Origin: Pseudomonas sp. ATCC 13867
GTDB lineage: Bacteria > Pseudomonadota > Gammaproteobacteria > Pseudomonadales > Pseudomonadaceae
Reading direction: 5' to 3'
DNA length: 64,000 nt
Assembly (NCBI RefSeq): GCF_000349845.1
Contig: NC_020829.1
Coordinates: 4,533,001 to 4,597,000 of the forward strand
Position 1 is the stretch's first letter, and each line of letters opens with the position of its first letter. The position numbers and the translations under genes were made by a program. Below the pieces are notes generated by a model. The model was given only the letters and a program-made list of their open reading frames with translations. It was not told where the DNA came from and ran no database searches. Below, piece after piece: positions 38,532 through 46,974 of this stretch.

Positions 38532-39658
38532 GGCTGCACCTCCGACTGGGCGAAGGCCGCCTGGGCGAGCTTGAGGAAGGCGTCGTGCTGGTAGCTGCCG
38601 TCGCGGTCGTCGGCATAGCGCACGATCACCAGCTTCTGCCCGGGGATCACGTAGAGCGCCTGGCCCCAGTGGCCGAGGGCGGCGAAGGTGTCTTCCGGCG
38701 CGCTCGGCCAGGGCGACGGCGCGCCGGCCACCGCGCGGTTCAGCCACCACTGGCCGCCGGGCACCGCTTCGCCGGGCTTTTCCGCCTGCGGCTTGTAGTT
38801 GGGGAACGGCGCGAGGACGAACTGCATCCACGCCTGCGGCAGCAGCTGACGCTCCTTCCAGCGGCCGCCGCGCTGCATCAGCAGGCCGATGCGGGCCATG
38901 TCGCGGGCGGTCATGTAGGCGTAGGAAGAGCCGACGAAGGTGCCGCTGGCATCGCGCTCCCACACCGCCGACTGGATACCCAGCGGCTGGAACAGCGCGG
39001 TCCAGGGGTAGTCCGCGTAATCCCGGGGACCGACCATCTGCCTGAGCGTCGCCGAGAGCACGTTGCTGTCGCCGCTGGAGTAGCGGAAGCGCTGCCCCGG
39101 AATCGCATCGAGCGGGAAATCGGCGGTGAACTTGGCCATGTCCTCGCGGCCACGGGTGTAGAGCATCGCCACCACCGAGGAGCGCACCGGGGCGTACTCG
39201 TAGTCTTCCTGCCAGGCCAGGCCCGAGGCCCAGTTGAGCAGGTGGCGCATGTTGATGTCGCGGTGCGCGGCGAAGGGCGCGTAATGACGGGCCACCGGAT
39301 CGTCGAGCTGGAAGCGGCCTTCACCGAAGGCCACGCCGAGCACGCTGGCCATTACGCTCTTGCTCATCGACCAGGCCAGGTGCGGCGTCTGCGCCTGGGT
39401 CGGGCCGGCGTAGCGTTCGTAGATCAGTTGGCCGTCGCGGATCACCACCACGGCGTCGGTGCGCACGCCCTTGCGGGTCGCGTCGTCGCGGGTGGGGAAC
39501 GCGTAGTTTTCGAATGCCTGGACAGCCGCGCCGCTGGGCATGGCGCCGTGGGGCCAGTCGGCTTCGGGCCAGGTGTCGGCGCCGAAGGCATGGCCGCCGA
39601 GCAGGCAACTGGCGAGCGCCAGGGCGCGCAGTATCGGCCTGTAGGAGAAGATGGGCAT
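38528..39658 (-). CDS. Serine hydrolase of the beta-lactamase/class C family
   Basis: The 376-residue protein has a signal peptide (residues 1-26, ending GHAFGADTW). The class C motifs are SxxK as SMSK (Ser97, Lys100), YxS as RYSSGDSN (Tyr193), and a C-terminal GHWGQALYV. This set fits penicillin-binding-protein-like esterases and NylB-type hydrolases. The substrate is unknown. It heads a two-gene operon bracketed by long direct repeats. Start ATG 39658 was chosen for the signal peptide; an upstream ATG lacks one. Confidence 0.85.
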   Translation of the reverse strand: MPIFSYRPILRALALASCLLGGHAFGADTWPEADWPHGAMPSGAAVQAFENYAFPTRDDATRKGVRTDAVVVIRDGQLIYERYAGPTQAQTPHLAWSMSKSVMASVLGVAFGEGRFQLDDPVARHYAPFAAHRDINMRHLLNWASGLAWQEDYEYAPVRSSVVAMLYTRGREDMAKFTADFPLDAIPGQRFRYSSGDSNVLSATLRQMVGPRDYADYPWTALFQPLGIQSAVWERDASGTFVGSSYAYMTARDMARIGLLMQRGGRWKERQLLPQAWMQFVLAPFPNYKPQAEKPGEAVPGGQWWLNRAVAGAPSPWPSAPEDTFAALGHWGQALYVIPGQKLVIVRYADDRDGSYQHDAFLKLAQAAFAQSEVQP

Positions 39659-39790
39659 CGAGGGGCCTCTTGTTATCGGGTCGGTCCGCACCCTAGCACG
39701 GCGAAGATGACGAAATAAGCGCCGATCGTGCCGAGTTCAAGGACGATTGGCGCAATCGGTCAGGCCTTGTCCAGGCTCTCGCGAGCCTGG

Positions 39791-39951
39791 GCAGAACAAG
39801 GCGCAACGACCGGCGGGAGCAACGGCAGGAGGGTGAGCGCTGGCGAATCGAACCGGCCAGGAAGCGGAGTCTATGGGCTGTAAATGAGCACTACCCGCTT
39901 CGCTCGCGTCTCCGGGGCCGCACTGAAGTGCGTTGGCCGCAAGCGGCCGGC
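39791..39951 (+). repeat. Long direct repeat, copy B
   Basis: Second copy, in the same orientation as copy A. The tail AAATGAGCACTACCCGCTTC, then TCCGGGGCCGCACTGAAGTG, then CGTTGGCCGCAAGCGGCC matches copy A with only a few mismatches. It lies in the 342-base gap 39659-40000, otherwise free of genes, between the hydrolase and the ODP gene. Confidence 0.8.
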
Positions 39952-40000
39952 CCGCTTCCAGCATCGCTATACCGGCGCGCAGCCGCTCGTGGACAGGGTC

Positions 40001-40786
40001 TTAGCGCGGTACCTGATAGTCCTCCGGCCCCAGCAGATCCATGCCGCATTGCAGGTTCTCGATCCAGTAGAGGAAGGCACTGATGGTCTCTTTGCCGACC
40101 AGGGGCCGGCCGTGCTGCGGCACGATCATCTCGACGTCCATGCCGCGCACCATCGAAGCCCACAGCCGGGTGACCTTGTTGGAGGCCATGTAGCGGCGGT
40201 GGAAGCCTTCCATATACGGCAGGTGGGCGGCGAAGTCCTGCACGGGGCTGGCGTCATCCACCAGGGAGGCGCCCATGTCGCCGGAGAAGAGGATCCTGCT
40301 GATCGGGTCGTAGATCTGGAAGTTGCCCACCGAGTGCAGGAAGTGCGCGGGGATCATCTTCAGCTGGCAGCGGCCCAGTTGCACCGACTCGCCGCGGTCG
40401 GGCAGCGGGATGACCCGGTCATAGGTGGAGATGCCGTGGCTGACCGCCAGGTAGCTGGCCGTCAGGTGCGGCAGGAAGCGCGCCCAGAGCTTGGAGCAGA
40501 TGACCCTGGCGCGGGTGTGCAGCAGCCACTTGTCCAGCGCGGCGATGATGTCCGGGTCCTGGTGCGAGGCGAAGATGTAGTCCAGGTCCTGCAGCGGGAA
40601 CAGCTTGGAGAGTTCCAGCGACAGCGGCGTATAGGTCAGGTCGCCGCCCGGATCGAGCAGCAGGCGCTTGTCGTGGTCGACGATCAGGAACTGGTTGGAC
40701 TGAACCCCATCGCCGCTCACCAGATCATCGAAACACAGGCACTGGTGTTTGCCGTCGTCGAACAGCACGATGGGTTCGCGTCGCAT
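40001..40786 (-). CDS. ODP-family metallo-beta-lactamase-fold protein
   Basis: The 261-residue protein carries the metal-ligand series of flavodiiron-type ODP domains: HQDPD (His75, Asp77, Asp79), HFLHSVGNF (about 147-155), FSGDMG (about 168) and PQHGRP (about 221). No flavodoxin domain is attached, unlike true flavodiiron proteins. Stand-alone ODP proteins bind oxygen or are sensors in other bacteria; here the role is unknown. The stop codon is close to repeat copy B. It is followed upstream by the acyl-CoA dehydrogenase-like gene. Confidence 0.82.
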   Translation of the reverse strand: MRREPIVLFDDGKHQCLCFDDLVSGDGVQSNQFLIVDHDKRLLLDPGGDLTYTPLSLELSKLFPLQDLDYIFASHQDPDIIAALDKWLLHTRARVICSKLWARFLPHLTASYLAVSHGISTYDRVIPLPDRGESVQLGRCQLKMIPAHFLHSVGNFQIYDPISRILFSGDMGASLVDDASPVQDFAAHLPYMEGFHRRYMASNKVTRLWASMVRGMDVEMIVPQHGRPLVGKETISAFLYWIENLQCGMDLLGPEDYQVPR

Positions 40787-40889
40787 GGGGAGTTTCCTGT
40801 CGAGATTGGAAAACAGTGGGTAGTCGCGCGGAAATTTCTAGGTACAACCGCAGAAAAGGCGCAAAGGCTAACCACCCCTCCCCCCGTGC

Positions 40890-41786
40890 TCACTGACCTG
40901 GATCAAGTCCCAACGCCGTACGCGCCTTCTCCAGGCGCTTGGCCCGCGCCGCGCTGGCGATCGCCAGGACGCCACGGTCGCGCCTCCAGGCCGCCGCCAG
41001 GGCCGGGTCGGCCGTGGCGAACGCGGTCTCCAGCGCCGCCGACAGTCCCTCGAACTGGCTGAACACGCCGGCGAGCAGCAAGTGGGTTTCCACCTGGCTG
41101 GCCGGTTGCCGGCTCACTTCCGCGCAACCGGCCAGCACGCCGACCAGACGTAGCGTCAGTTCCGCCGGCCAGCGCAACGCATTGGCCAGGCCGTAGAGCC
41201 AGGCGCAGATCGCGGCCAGTACATGGGCGTCTTCCAGGGTGCGGAAGGGTTTGCTGTAGGTTTCCCAGCCATCGCCGGGCAGGCGTTCGCAATGGGCGCC
41301 GTCGAGCAGCAGGCGGGCGTGGGGAATGTCCGGCAGCAGCGGCAAGGCCGGCAGTGGCTCCAGCGAGGCGCCGGGCGTGCCGGCAAGCACCACGGTCATC
41401 GCCAGGCGCGGCGGCTCGCCGTCGTCTTCGTCGCGCGCCGCCACCAGCCACCAGGCCGCGCGGTCCGCGGCGGTGGCGAAGTCCTTGCGGCCGTGCAATA
41501 CCAGGCCGTCCAGGCGGGTCTGCAGGTCGGCCGGACGCACGCTCTTCTTCTCGGTCACGCACAGCGCCCCCAGGCTCAGCGGCGCCGCCGGCCAGAGCGC
41601 GCGCAGGGCGGCCTGGTAGCCGGCGAGGAAGGCCAACCCCGGCGTGGCCGCCAGGCGTCCGCCGAGCACCGCCAGTTCGAAGCTGCCGGCGTGGCCGGCG
41701 CGTTCGAGCAGCTCGGCGTACCAGTCGTCCAGCGGGACTCCGGCGGGCAGTCGATCCTGCGGGCCGAGCAGGCATTTCCAGGGCAT
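40890..41786 (-). CDS. Short acyl-CoA dehydrogenase-like protein
   Basis: The 298-residue protein aligns in pattern with acyl-CoA dehydrogenases (LGALCVTEKKSVRPADLQTRLDGLVLHGRKDFATAADRA, the beta-domain FAD-binding region, then helical C-terminus). It is shorter than the usual 380 residues: the N-terminal alpha domain and the C-terminal catalytic part are trimmed. The catalytic glutamate is not identifiable. It may be a degenerate or specialised member. It is 103 bases upstream of the ODP gene on the same strand and divergent from olsB. Confidence 0.65.
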   Translation of the reverse strand: MPWKCLLGPQDRLPAGVPLDDWYAELLERAGHAGSFELAVLGGRLAATPGLAFLAGYQAALRALWPAAPLSLGALCVTEKKSVRPADLQTRLDGLVLHGRKDFATAADRAAWWLVAARDEDDGEPPRLAMTVVLAGTPGASLEPLPALPLLPDIPHARLLLDGAHCERLPGDGWETYSKPFRTLEDAHVLAAICAWLYGLANALRWPAELTLRLVGVLAGCAEVSRQPASQVETHLLLAGVFSQFEGLSAALETAFATADPALAAAWRRDRGVLAIASAARAKRLEKARTALGLDPGQ

Positions 41787-41932
41787 CGCGGCGCTCCTTC
41801 TTCAGGGCTTTCGTCGTTGTCATACAAGCATCACCGCACCGTCATGGGGGTGACACTGCTCATTCCTAGCCTGAGCTTGCACAACAAAGCCGACCGGCCG
41901 CAACCCGCATGGCCGGCTCACGGAGGCCTCGC

Positions 41933-42688
41933 ATGAGTCAGATCGCCCTCTCCTGTGACACCCCGGCAGAACGCCGTCTCAAGGCCGTGCGTCTGCGCGG
42001 CGCCCGCGCCCTGCGCGAAGCCCAGGCCCTGCGTTACCGTGTGTTCAGCAGCGAGTTCGATGCCCGGCTCAAGGGCGCGGACCTGGGGCTGGACATGGAC
42101 GACTACGACCGCCACTGCGCCCACATCGGCGTGCGCGATCTCAACACCGGCGCGCTGGTGGCCACCACCCGCCTGCTCGACCACCGCGCCGCGCAGCGCC
42201 TGGGTCGCTTCTACAGCGAAGAGGAATTCGCCCTCGACGGCCTGGACAACCTGCAGGGCCCGGTGCTGGAAATCGGCCGCACCTGCGTCGACCCGGACTA
42301 CCGCAATGGCGGCACCATCGCCGTGCTCTGGAGCGAACTGGCCGAAGTGCTCAACGAAGGCGGCTACCGCTACCTGATGGGCTGCGCCAGCATCCCCATG
42401 CGCGACGGCGGCATCCAGGCCCGCGCGGTGATGCAGCGCTTGCGCGACCGCTACCTGTGCCGGCAGAACCTGCGCGCCGAGCCCAAGACGCCGCTACCGC
42501 CGCTGGAGCTGCCGGACAACCTCACCGCCGAACTGCCGCCGCTGCTCAAGGCTTACATGCGCCTGGGCGCGAAGATCTGCGGCGAGCCCTGCTGGGACCC
42601 GGACTTCGGCGTTGCCGACGTGTTCATCCTGCTCAAGCGTGACGAACTCTGCCCGCGCTACGCCCGCCACTTCAAGGCCGCGGTCTGA
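41933..42688 (+). CDS. olsB: Ornithine-acyl[ACP] N-acyltransferase OlsB (GNAT fold)
   Basis: A 251-residue enzyme attaching a 3-hydroxyacyl chain from ACP to ornithine, first step of ornithine lipid synthesis. Motifs: [34 protein letters not shown] (hemolysin-type acyltransferase fold) and [14 protein letters not shown]. olsA starts at its last base (TGATG). The start ATG 41933 has a CGGAGG upstream. It matches PA4350. Ornithine lipids replace phospholipids when phosphate is low. Confidence 0.92.
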   Translation: MSQIALSCDTPAERRLKAVRLRGARALREAQALRYRVFSSEFDARLKGADLGLDMDDYDRHCAHIGVRDLNTGALVATTRLLDHRAAQRLGRFYSEEEFALDGLDNLQGPVLEIGRTCVDPDYRNGGTIAVLWSELAEVLNEGGYRYLMGCASIPMRDGGIQARAVMQRLRDRYLCRQNLRAEPKTPLPPLELPDNLTAELPPLLKAYMRLGAKICGEPCWDPDFGVADVFILLKRDELCPRYARHFKAAV

Positions 42689-43455
42689 TGCGCAGCCTGC
42701 GCGCCTGGCTGCGCGTCGCCCGCCTGCTGTCCTTATTGCTGGTGGGCCTCGCGCTGGCCGGCTTCGTCAGCCTGCTGGAGCGCCTGCCCGGCGACCGCAT
42801 GCCGCTGCGCCAGCGCCTGACGCGCTGGTTCCTGGCGCGCCTGTCCGGCGCCCTGCCCTTCGAGTTGCAGGTGCACGGCGAGTTGCCCGCGCAGCCGATG
42901 CTGTGGGTCTCCAACCATGTCTCCTGGGTCGATATTCCACTGCTGGGCGGGCTGCTGCCGCTGACCTTCCTGTCCAAGGCGGAAGTACGCCGGTGGCCGG
43001 TGGCCGGCTGGCTGGCGGAGAAAGCCGGTACGCTGTTCATCCGCCGTGGCTCGGGCGACGCGCGGATGGTCAATGCGCAACTGGCCACCCAGCTCGCGCA
43101 CGGTCGTTCGCTGCTGGTCTTCCCCGAAGGCACCACCACCGACGGCCAGGGCCTGCGCACCTTCCACGGTCGCCTGATGGCCAGCGCCATCGAAGCCGGC
43201 GTGCCGGTGCAGCCGGTGGCGCTGCGCTACCGCCGCAACGGCCAGGCGTGCGAGCTGGCGCCGTTCATTGGCGACGATGATCTGGTCAGCCACCTGAAGC
43301 GCCTGTTCGACAATGATCGGGGTGTGGTGGAAGTCCACCTGCTGCCGGCGCTGTCCAGCGCCCATCAGGACCGCAACCTGCTGGCCAGACAGGCGCACGC
43401 CGCAATCCACGCCGTGGTGTGTGACGTTCAAGCAGAGACGGCCATCGCGGCCTGA
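42688..43455 (+). CDS. olsA: Lyso-ornithine lipid acyltransferase OlsA
   Basis: The 255-residue enzyme adds the second acyl chain to lyso-ornithine lipid, a PlsC-type reaction at the inner membrane. The acyltransferase motifs are NHVSWVDIP (HX4D, about residues 73-81), the third-block FPEGTTTDGQGL and the fourth block VPVQPVALRY. A hydrophobic N-terminal helix (about 10-30) anchors it. The start overlaps the olsB stop by one base (TGATG), so translation is coupled. Confidence 0.92.
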   Translation: MRSLRAWLRVARLLSLLLVGLALAGFVSLLERLPGDRMPLRQRLTRWFLARLSGALPFELQVHGELPAQPMLWVSNHVSWVDIPLLGGLLPLTFLSKAEVRRWPVAGWLAEKAGTLFIRRGSGDARMVNAQLATQLAHGRSLLVFPEGTTTDGQGLRTFHGRLMASAIEAGVPVQPVALRYRRNGQACELAPFIGDDDLVSHLKRLFDNDRGVVEVHLLPALSSAHQDRNLLARQAHAAIHAVVCDVQAETAIAA

Positions 43456-43592
43456 GAGAAGCAGAGAGAAAACGAGGAAGGGATTGGAGCCCGCCGTAAC
43501 CGACGGCCGGCGGGTTCCTCCTCTGACGAAACGGCTTTCGAACTGCGCCGGGCGGCACCCTCGAGCCGCCCGGCGAAGCCTGAAAACAGCCT

Positions 43593-44456
43593 CTAGGCGC
43601 CGGCCTCCGGCGGCACGACCAGGATGTCACAATCCAGCTCGCGCAGAGCGTAGTCGGCAACACTGCCGATCAGGGCACGCTTGACCCCACCCATACCCCG
43701 AGTGCCCATGACCAGCAGATCGGGCCGATGCTTGTCGACCATCCGCTGCAGCACGTTGCCCGGCAGCCCGACGGCCACCAGTTGTTCATCGATACGATTG
43801 TCCAACTGCTCGTCGCGCAGGAATTTCTTCAACTCGTCCACGGCCTGGCGCGTCTCGGTGCTGACGAACTCGTCGACCCGCTCCTCGCTGACCCCGGAGT
43901 ACTGCATCATGCCCTTGGCCAGCGGGCTGAAGGCGTAGACCCCACGGCACACCGCGCCGTCGAGCAGGCCCAGCGCCGCCGCGACATTCACCGCGTTGGC
44001 CGAGGCATGGGAAATGTCCAGTGCCAGCAGCAGGTCGCGGTATTCACCGTTCGCCGGCTGGTTGACCACCAGGACCGGCAACTGGCCGGCGCGCAACACG
44101 CGCTCGACCGTGGTGCCGACGAAGATGTCACGCAGCACGCTCTTGCGATGGGCGCCCATCACCAGCAGTTCGGCGTTCTGGCTCTTGGCCGCGGAGAGAA
44201 TCCGCTGATTCGGATCGCCACGCTCGACCATCAGTGTCGGGCTGCTGCCACCCAGTTCGGTGAGCTCCACCAGGCGCGCCTCCAGCATCATCTTGACCTG
44301 GGTCGCCTCCTGTTCGACCAGCGCGGTCGGCTGGTCCTCGTCGACCACGTAAAGCACGGTCCAGGGGCAGGCGTAGCGCTTGGCGAGCGCCGCCGCGCGG
44401 TGTAAGGCCTTTTCCGAACGGCCAGACAGATCCGTTGCGACCATTAACGACTTCAT
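43593..44456 (-). CDS. Universal stress protein, two UspA domains (ANR-controlled type)
   Basis: The 287-residue protein has two Usp domains, both with ATP-loop signatures: GAHRKSVLRDIFVGTTVERVL (about residues 119-139) and GTRGMGGVKRALIGSVADYAL (about residues 253-273). It matches PA4352, known for roles in survival without oxygen. The start ATG 44456; a perfect-looking ANR box lies about 64-77 bases upstream (44520-44533). It is convergent with olsA, leaving a gap of 137 bases. Confidence 0.92.
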   Translation of the reverse strand: MKSLMVATDLSGRSEKALHRAAALAKRYACPWTVLYVVDEDQPTALVEQEATQVKMMLEARLVELTELGGSSPTLMVERGDPNQRILSAAKSQNAELLVMGAHRKSVLRDIFVGTTVERVLRAGQLPVLVVNQPANGEYRDLLLALDISHASANAVNVAAALGLLDGAVCRGVYAFSPLAKGMMQYSGVSEERVDEFVSTETRQAVDELKKFLRDEQLDNRIDEQLVAVGLPGNVLQRMVDKHRPDLLVMGTRGMGGVKRALIGSVADYALRELDCDILVVPPEAGA

Positions 44457-44519
44457 CTTGCTGCTCCTCTCGTCGTCCTTCAGATGCATCTATTGCACAC
44501 GCTCCGGTGCGCCAGACGG

Positions 44520-44533
44520 TTGACACATATCAA
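44520..44533. promoter_or_regulatory. ANR (FNR-type) box upstream of UspA gene
   Basis: TTGAC-ACAT-ATCAA on the plus strand (TTGAT-ATGT-GTCAA on the minus), matching TTGAT-N4-ATCAA at 9 of 10 positions. It is centred about 70 bases upstream of the minus-strand start at 44456. This indicates oxygen-dependent activation by ANR. Confidence 0.85.
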
Positions 44534-44534
44534 G

Positions 44535-45128
44535 TCAGCTCGGGACGTCCAGCGACTCCGGCAACGTTCGGACAAACGACTGCAGTTGCGGGTAGAACTC
44601 GCGGAAATCGGCGTTCAGCGGCAGGTACAGCCGCTCCAGTTCCTCCCAGGCGCCGTCCAGCAGGGCCGGACGCGAAAGCCGCCGGGACATCCCGAACACC
44701 ACATCCTGCAGCACCTCGAACTGCCGATAACTGCCGAGCCAATCCTGCGCGGCCATGCGCGGTGCAATGTAGGCCAGACGCTCCGGCAAGCCGGGCGTGC
44801 GGCCCAGTACACCGTATACGCGTTGGGTGAAGCACTCCAGCGGCTCGTCAGAGAAGCGCGTCCAATCGCGGGCCAGGCAGTGGTCGAAAAACACGTCCAG
44901 AAGGACGCCCGCCATGCGTCGGCGCTCCTGCGGGAAGCGTGTCTTGGCAATGTGTATCAAAGGGTGACTATCGGTGAAGGCATCGATGCGCCGATGCACG
45001 CGGATGGCCGCCTCGATGTCGGAAGGCCACCGGCCGGCGAGCGGTCCCTTGACGAAGTCGCCGTAGAGGCTGCCGAGCAGCTGGGCGGGCCGGTCGCCAC
45101 CCAAATGGAGATGCGCGAGATAGTTCAT
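44535..45128 (-). CDS. acpH: Acyl-carrier-protein phosphodiesterase
   Basis: The 197-residue protein matches AcpH (HD-like). It starts MNYLAHLHLGGDRPAQLLGSLYGDFVKG, with DxFTDSHPLI (HRRIDAFTDSHPLIHIAK) and GVLLDVFFDHCLARDW in the metal-binding core. The enzyme removes the 4'-phosphopantetheine arm from holo-ACP. Located 79 bases upstream of the UspA gene on the same strand, with the ANR box in the gap just beyond the acpH stop. Start ATG 45128 is typical for the family. Confidence 0.9.
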   Translation of the reverse strand: MNYLAHLHLGGDRPAQLLGSLYGDFVKGPLAGRWPSDIEAAIRVHRRIDAFTDSHPLIHIAKTRFPQERRRMAGVLLDVFFDHCLARDWTRFSDEPLECFTQRVYGVLGRTPGLPERLAYIAPRMAAQDWLGSYRQFEVLQDVVFGMSRRLSRPALLDGAWEELERLYLPLNADFREFYPQLQSFVRTLPESLDVPS

Positions 45129-45162
45129 GACGGTGAGCTTAGCGCGGAACCATGACCAACCT

Positions 45163-45247
45163 GTAGGACCGAGGGGGACGCCCAGTCCTCGCTCGCGAAC
45201 GTGCGCCGCTCCGCTGCCGAGAGGTTCGCGAGCAAGCTCGCTCCTAC
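45163..45247. repeat. REP-like extragenic element (family 1)
   Basis: An 85-bp copy in the reverse order of most others: GTAGGACCGAGGGGGACGCC at the left and TTCGCGAGCAAGCTCGCTCCTAC at the right. It lies between acpH and pyeR. Confidence 0.85.
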
Positions 45248-45327
45248 AAGAGCATGCCCCGGCGCGGTGGGAAATCATTGCGGACGGAGTCCTCCTACGG
45301 GAGCAACGTGCCCAGCTAATATCACCC

Positions 45328-45356
45328 TTGTCGATCATTACTATCGCCTAAAATAA
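45328..45356 (+). promoter_or_regulatory. Putative sigma-70 promoter of pyeR-pyeM-xenB
   Basis: TTGTCG (45328-45333) is a -35-like element. A -10-like AAATAA lies at 45351-45356, with 17-base spacing; TAAAAT at 45349-45354 is an alternative with 15-base spacing. It lies just upstream of the repeats that look like the operator. Confidence 0.5.
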
Positions 45357-45360
45357 ACTC

Positions 45361-45402
45361 ATATCGTTTTTAACCGATATATAGTTCGTCTCAACGCGAT
45401 AT
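45361..45402. promoter_or_regulatory. Putative PyeR (ArsR-type) operator, CGATAT repeats
   Basis: Inverted repeat ATATCG (45361-45366) / CGATAT (45375-45380), 8-base spacer, then a third CGATAT at 45397-45402. It overlaps or follows the -10 region of the pyeR promoter and precedes the pyeR start by 12 bases, the expected position for repressor binding by an ArsR protein. Confidence 0.65.
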
Positions 45403-45414
45403 ACCGATGTGCCC

Positions 45415-45732
45415 ATGACTGAACAAAACCCTCTCGATCTCGACGAAATCTTCAAGGCCCTGGCCCACCCGGTGCGGCGCGACATGCTGCACTGGCTCAA
45501 GGACCCGGAGAAATTCTTCGTCGAGCAGGAGCACCAATCCTTCGAGATCGGCGTCTGCGCCGGCAAGTTCGACCAGCGCACCGGTCTGTCGCAATCCACC
45601 GTCTCCGCGCATCTGGCCACCCTCCAGCGTGCGGGCCTGGTGACCAGTCGAAAAGTCGGCCAGTGGAACTTCTTCAAACGCAACGAAGAAACCATCCAGG
45701 CCTTTGTTCGCCACCTGAGCGAAGCGCTGTAA
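45415..45732 (+). CDS. pyeR: ArsR-family transcriptional regulator
   Basis: The 105-residue repressor has the winged helix-turn-helix of the family: LALAHPVRRDMLHWLKDP-type IFKALAHPVRRDML (about residues 11-24) and TGLSQSTVSAHLATLQRAGLV as recognition helix. No metal-binding CxC motif is visible, as for orphan ArsR regulators; only one Cys is in GVCAGKFDQ. It is followed by pyeM and xenB, as PA4354-PA4356. Start ATG 45415; a GTG two codons upstream is possible. Operator-like repeats lie just upstream. Confidence 0.92.
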   Translation: MTEQNPLDLDEIFKALAHPVRRDMLHWLKDPEKFFVEQEHQSFEIGVCAGKFDQRTGLSQSTVSAHLATLQRAGLVTSRKVGQWNFFKRNEETIQAFVRHLSEAL

Positions 45733-45780
45733 CCGGCTACTGCCAGCCAAGACACATCCCACTTTTCCAGGAGCAGGCGC

Positions 45781-46944
45781 ATGCCCACTTCGCTTCTCGT
45801 CCTCGCTTTGTCCGCGTTTGCCATCGGTACCACGGAATTCGTGATCATGGGCCTCTTGCCCGAGGTCGCGGGCGACCTCTCCGTGAGCATTCCCGCCGCT
45901 GGCTGGCTGGTCAGCGGCTATGCCTTCAGCGTTGCCATCGGCGCGCCGATCATGGCCCTGCTCACCGCCCGCCTGCCGCGCAAGACCGCGCTGCTGATGC
46001 TCATGGGCATCTTCATCCTCGGCAACCTGCTCTGTGCGGTGGCCGCCAACTACGGCCTGCTGATGCTGGCGCGGATCATCACCGCCCTGTGTCACGGCGC
46101 CTTCTTCGGCATCGGTTCGGTGGTCGCCGCCAGCCTGGTGCCGGCCAACCGCAAGGCGTCCGCCGTGGCGCTGATGTTCACCGGTCTGACCCTGGCCAAC
46201 GTGCTCGGCGTACCCGCCGGCACCGCGCTGGGGCAGATCGCCGGCTGGCGTTCGCCGTTCTGGGCGGTGACCTTGATCGGCGTGTTCGCGCTGATCGGCC
46301 TGTGGAGCGTGCTGCCGAAGAAGCACGATGAAGAAGCGGTGGACATGCGCAAGGAAGTCGCCGCGCTGCGCAACGGCCCGCTGTGGCTGGCGCTGGGCAC
46401 CACCGTGCTGTTCTCCGCTGCGGTCTTCGCCCTGTTCACCTACGTCGCACCGCTGCTGGGCGAAGTCACCCAGGTCTCGCCGCGCGGCATCACCTGGAGC
46501 CTGGTGCTGATCGGCCTCGGCCTGACCCTGGGCAACATCCTCGGCGGCCGCCTCGCCGACTGGCGCCTGGGCACCACCCTGGCCGGCGTGTTCGCCGTCA
46601 TGGCCGTCGTCTCCACCCTGCTCAGCTGGACCAGCGCCTCGCTGATCCCGGCCGAGATCACCCTGTTCATCTGGGCCGCCGCCGCCTTCGCCGCGGTGCC
46701 CGCCCTGCAGGTCAACGTGGTGCGCGTCGGCGGCGCCGCGCCGAACCTCGTCGCCACCCTGAACATCGGCGCCTTCAACGTCGGCAACGCCATCGGCGCC
46801 TGGGTCGGCGGCAGCGTCATCGACCACGGCCTGGGCCTGACCCGCGTGCCGCTGGCCGGCGCCGTGCTCTCCGTGCTGGCGCTGATCGCGGTGATGATCG
46901 CCTTCAGCGGCAAGCCCAACCAGACGCAACCCGTCCTCGATTGA
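45781..46944 (+). CDS. pyeM: MFS transporter PyeM
   Basis: A 387-residue transporter with 12 hydrophobic helices. It has the sugar-efflux/arabinose-type MFS start ALSAFAIGTTEFVIMGLLPEVA, then LTARLPRKTALLMLMGIFILGN, and AFFGIGSVVAASLVPANRKAS. It is 48 bases downstream of pyeR and 30 bases upstream of xenB, so it is the middle gene of the operon. The cargo is unknown; the neighbouring xenobiotic reductase suggests a toxic organic compound. Confidence 0.92.
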   Translation: MPTSLLVLALSAFAIGTTEFVIMGLLPEVAGDLSVSIPAAGWLVSGYAFSVAIGAPIMALLTARLPRKTALLMLMGIFILGNLLCAVAANYGLLMLARIITALCHGAFFGIGSVVAASLVPANRKASAVALMFTGLTLANVLGVPAGTALGQIAGWRSPFWAVTLIGVFALIGLWSVLPKKHDEEAVDMRKEVAALRNGPLWLALGTTVLFSAAVFALFTYVAPLLGEVTQVSPRGITWSLVLIGLGLTLGNILGGRLADWRLGTTLAGVFAVMAVVSTLLSWTSASLIPAEITLFIWAAAAFAAVPALQVNVVRVGGAAPNLVATLNIGAFNVGNAIGAWVGGSVIDHGLGLTRVPLAGAVLSVLALIAVMIAFSGKPNQTQPVLD

Positions 46945-46974
46945 ACCTCCACCCTCACGCCCCGGAGTAATGCA

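Noticed and set aside
37921..39960. The long direct repeats were considered as integron attC sites or an insertion sequence.
   Set aside because: No integrase, recombinase or transposase frame is inside or beside them, and no attC-type R' and R'' boxes were recognised; they stay as unassigned repeats.
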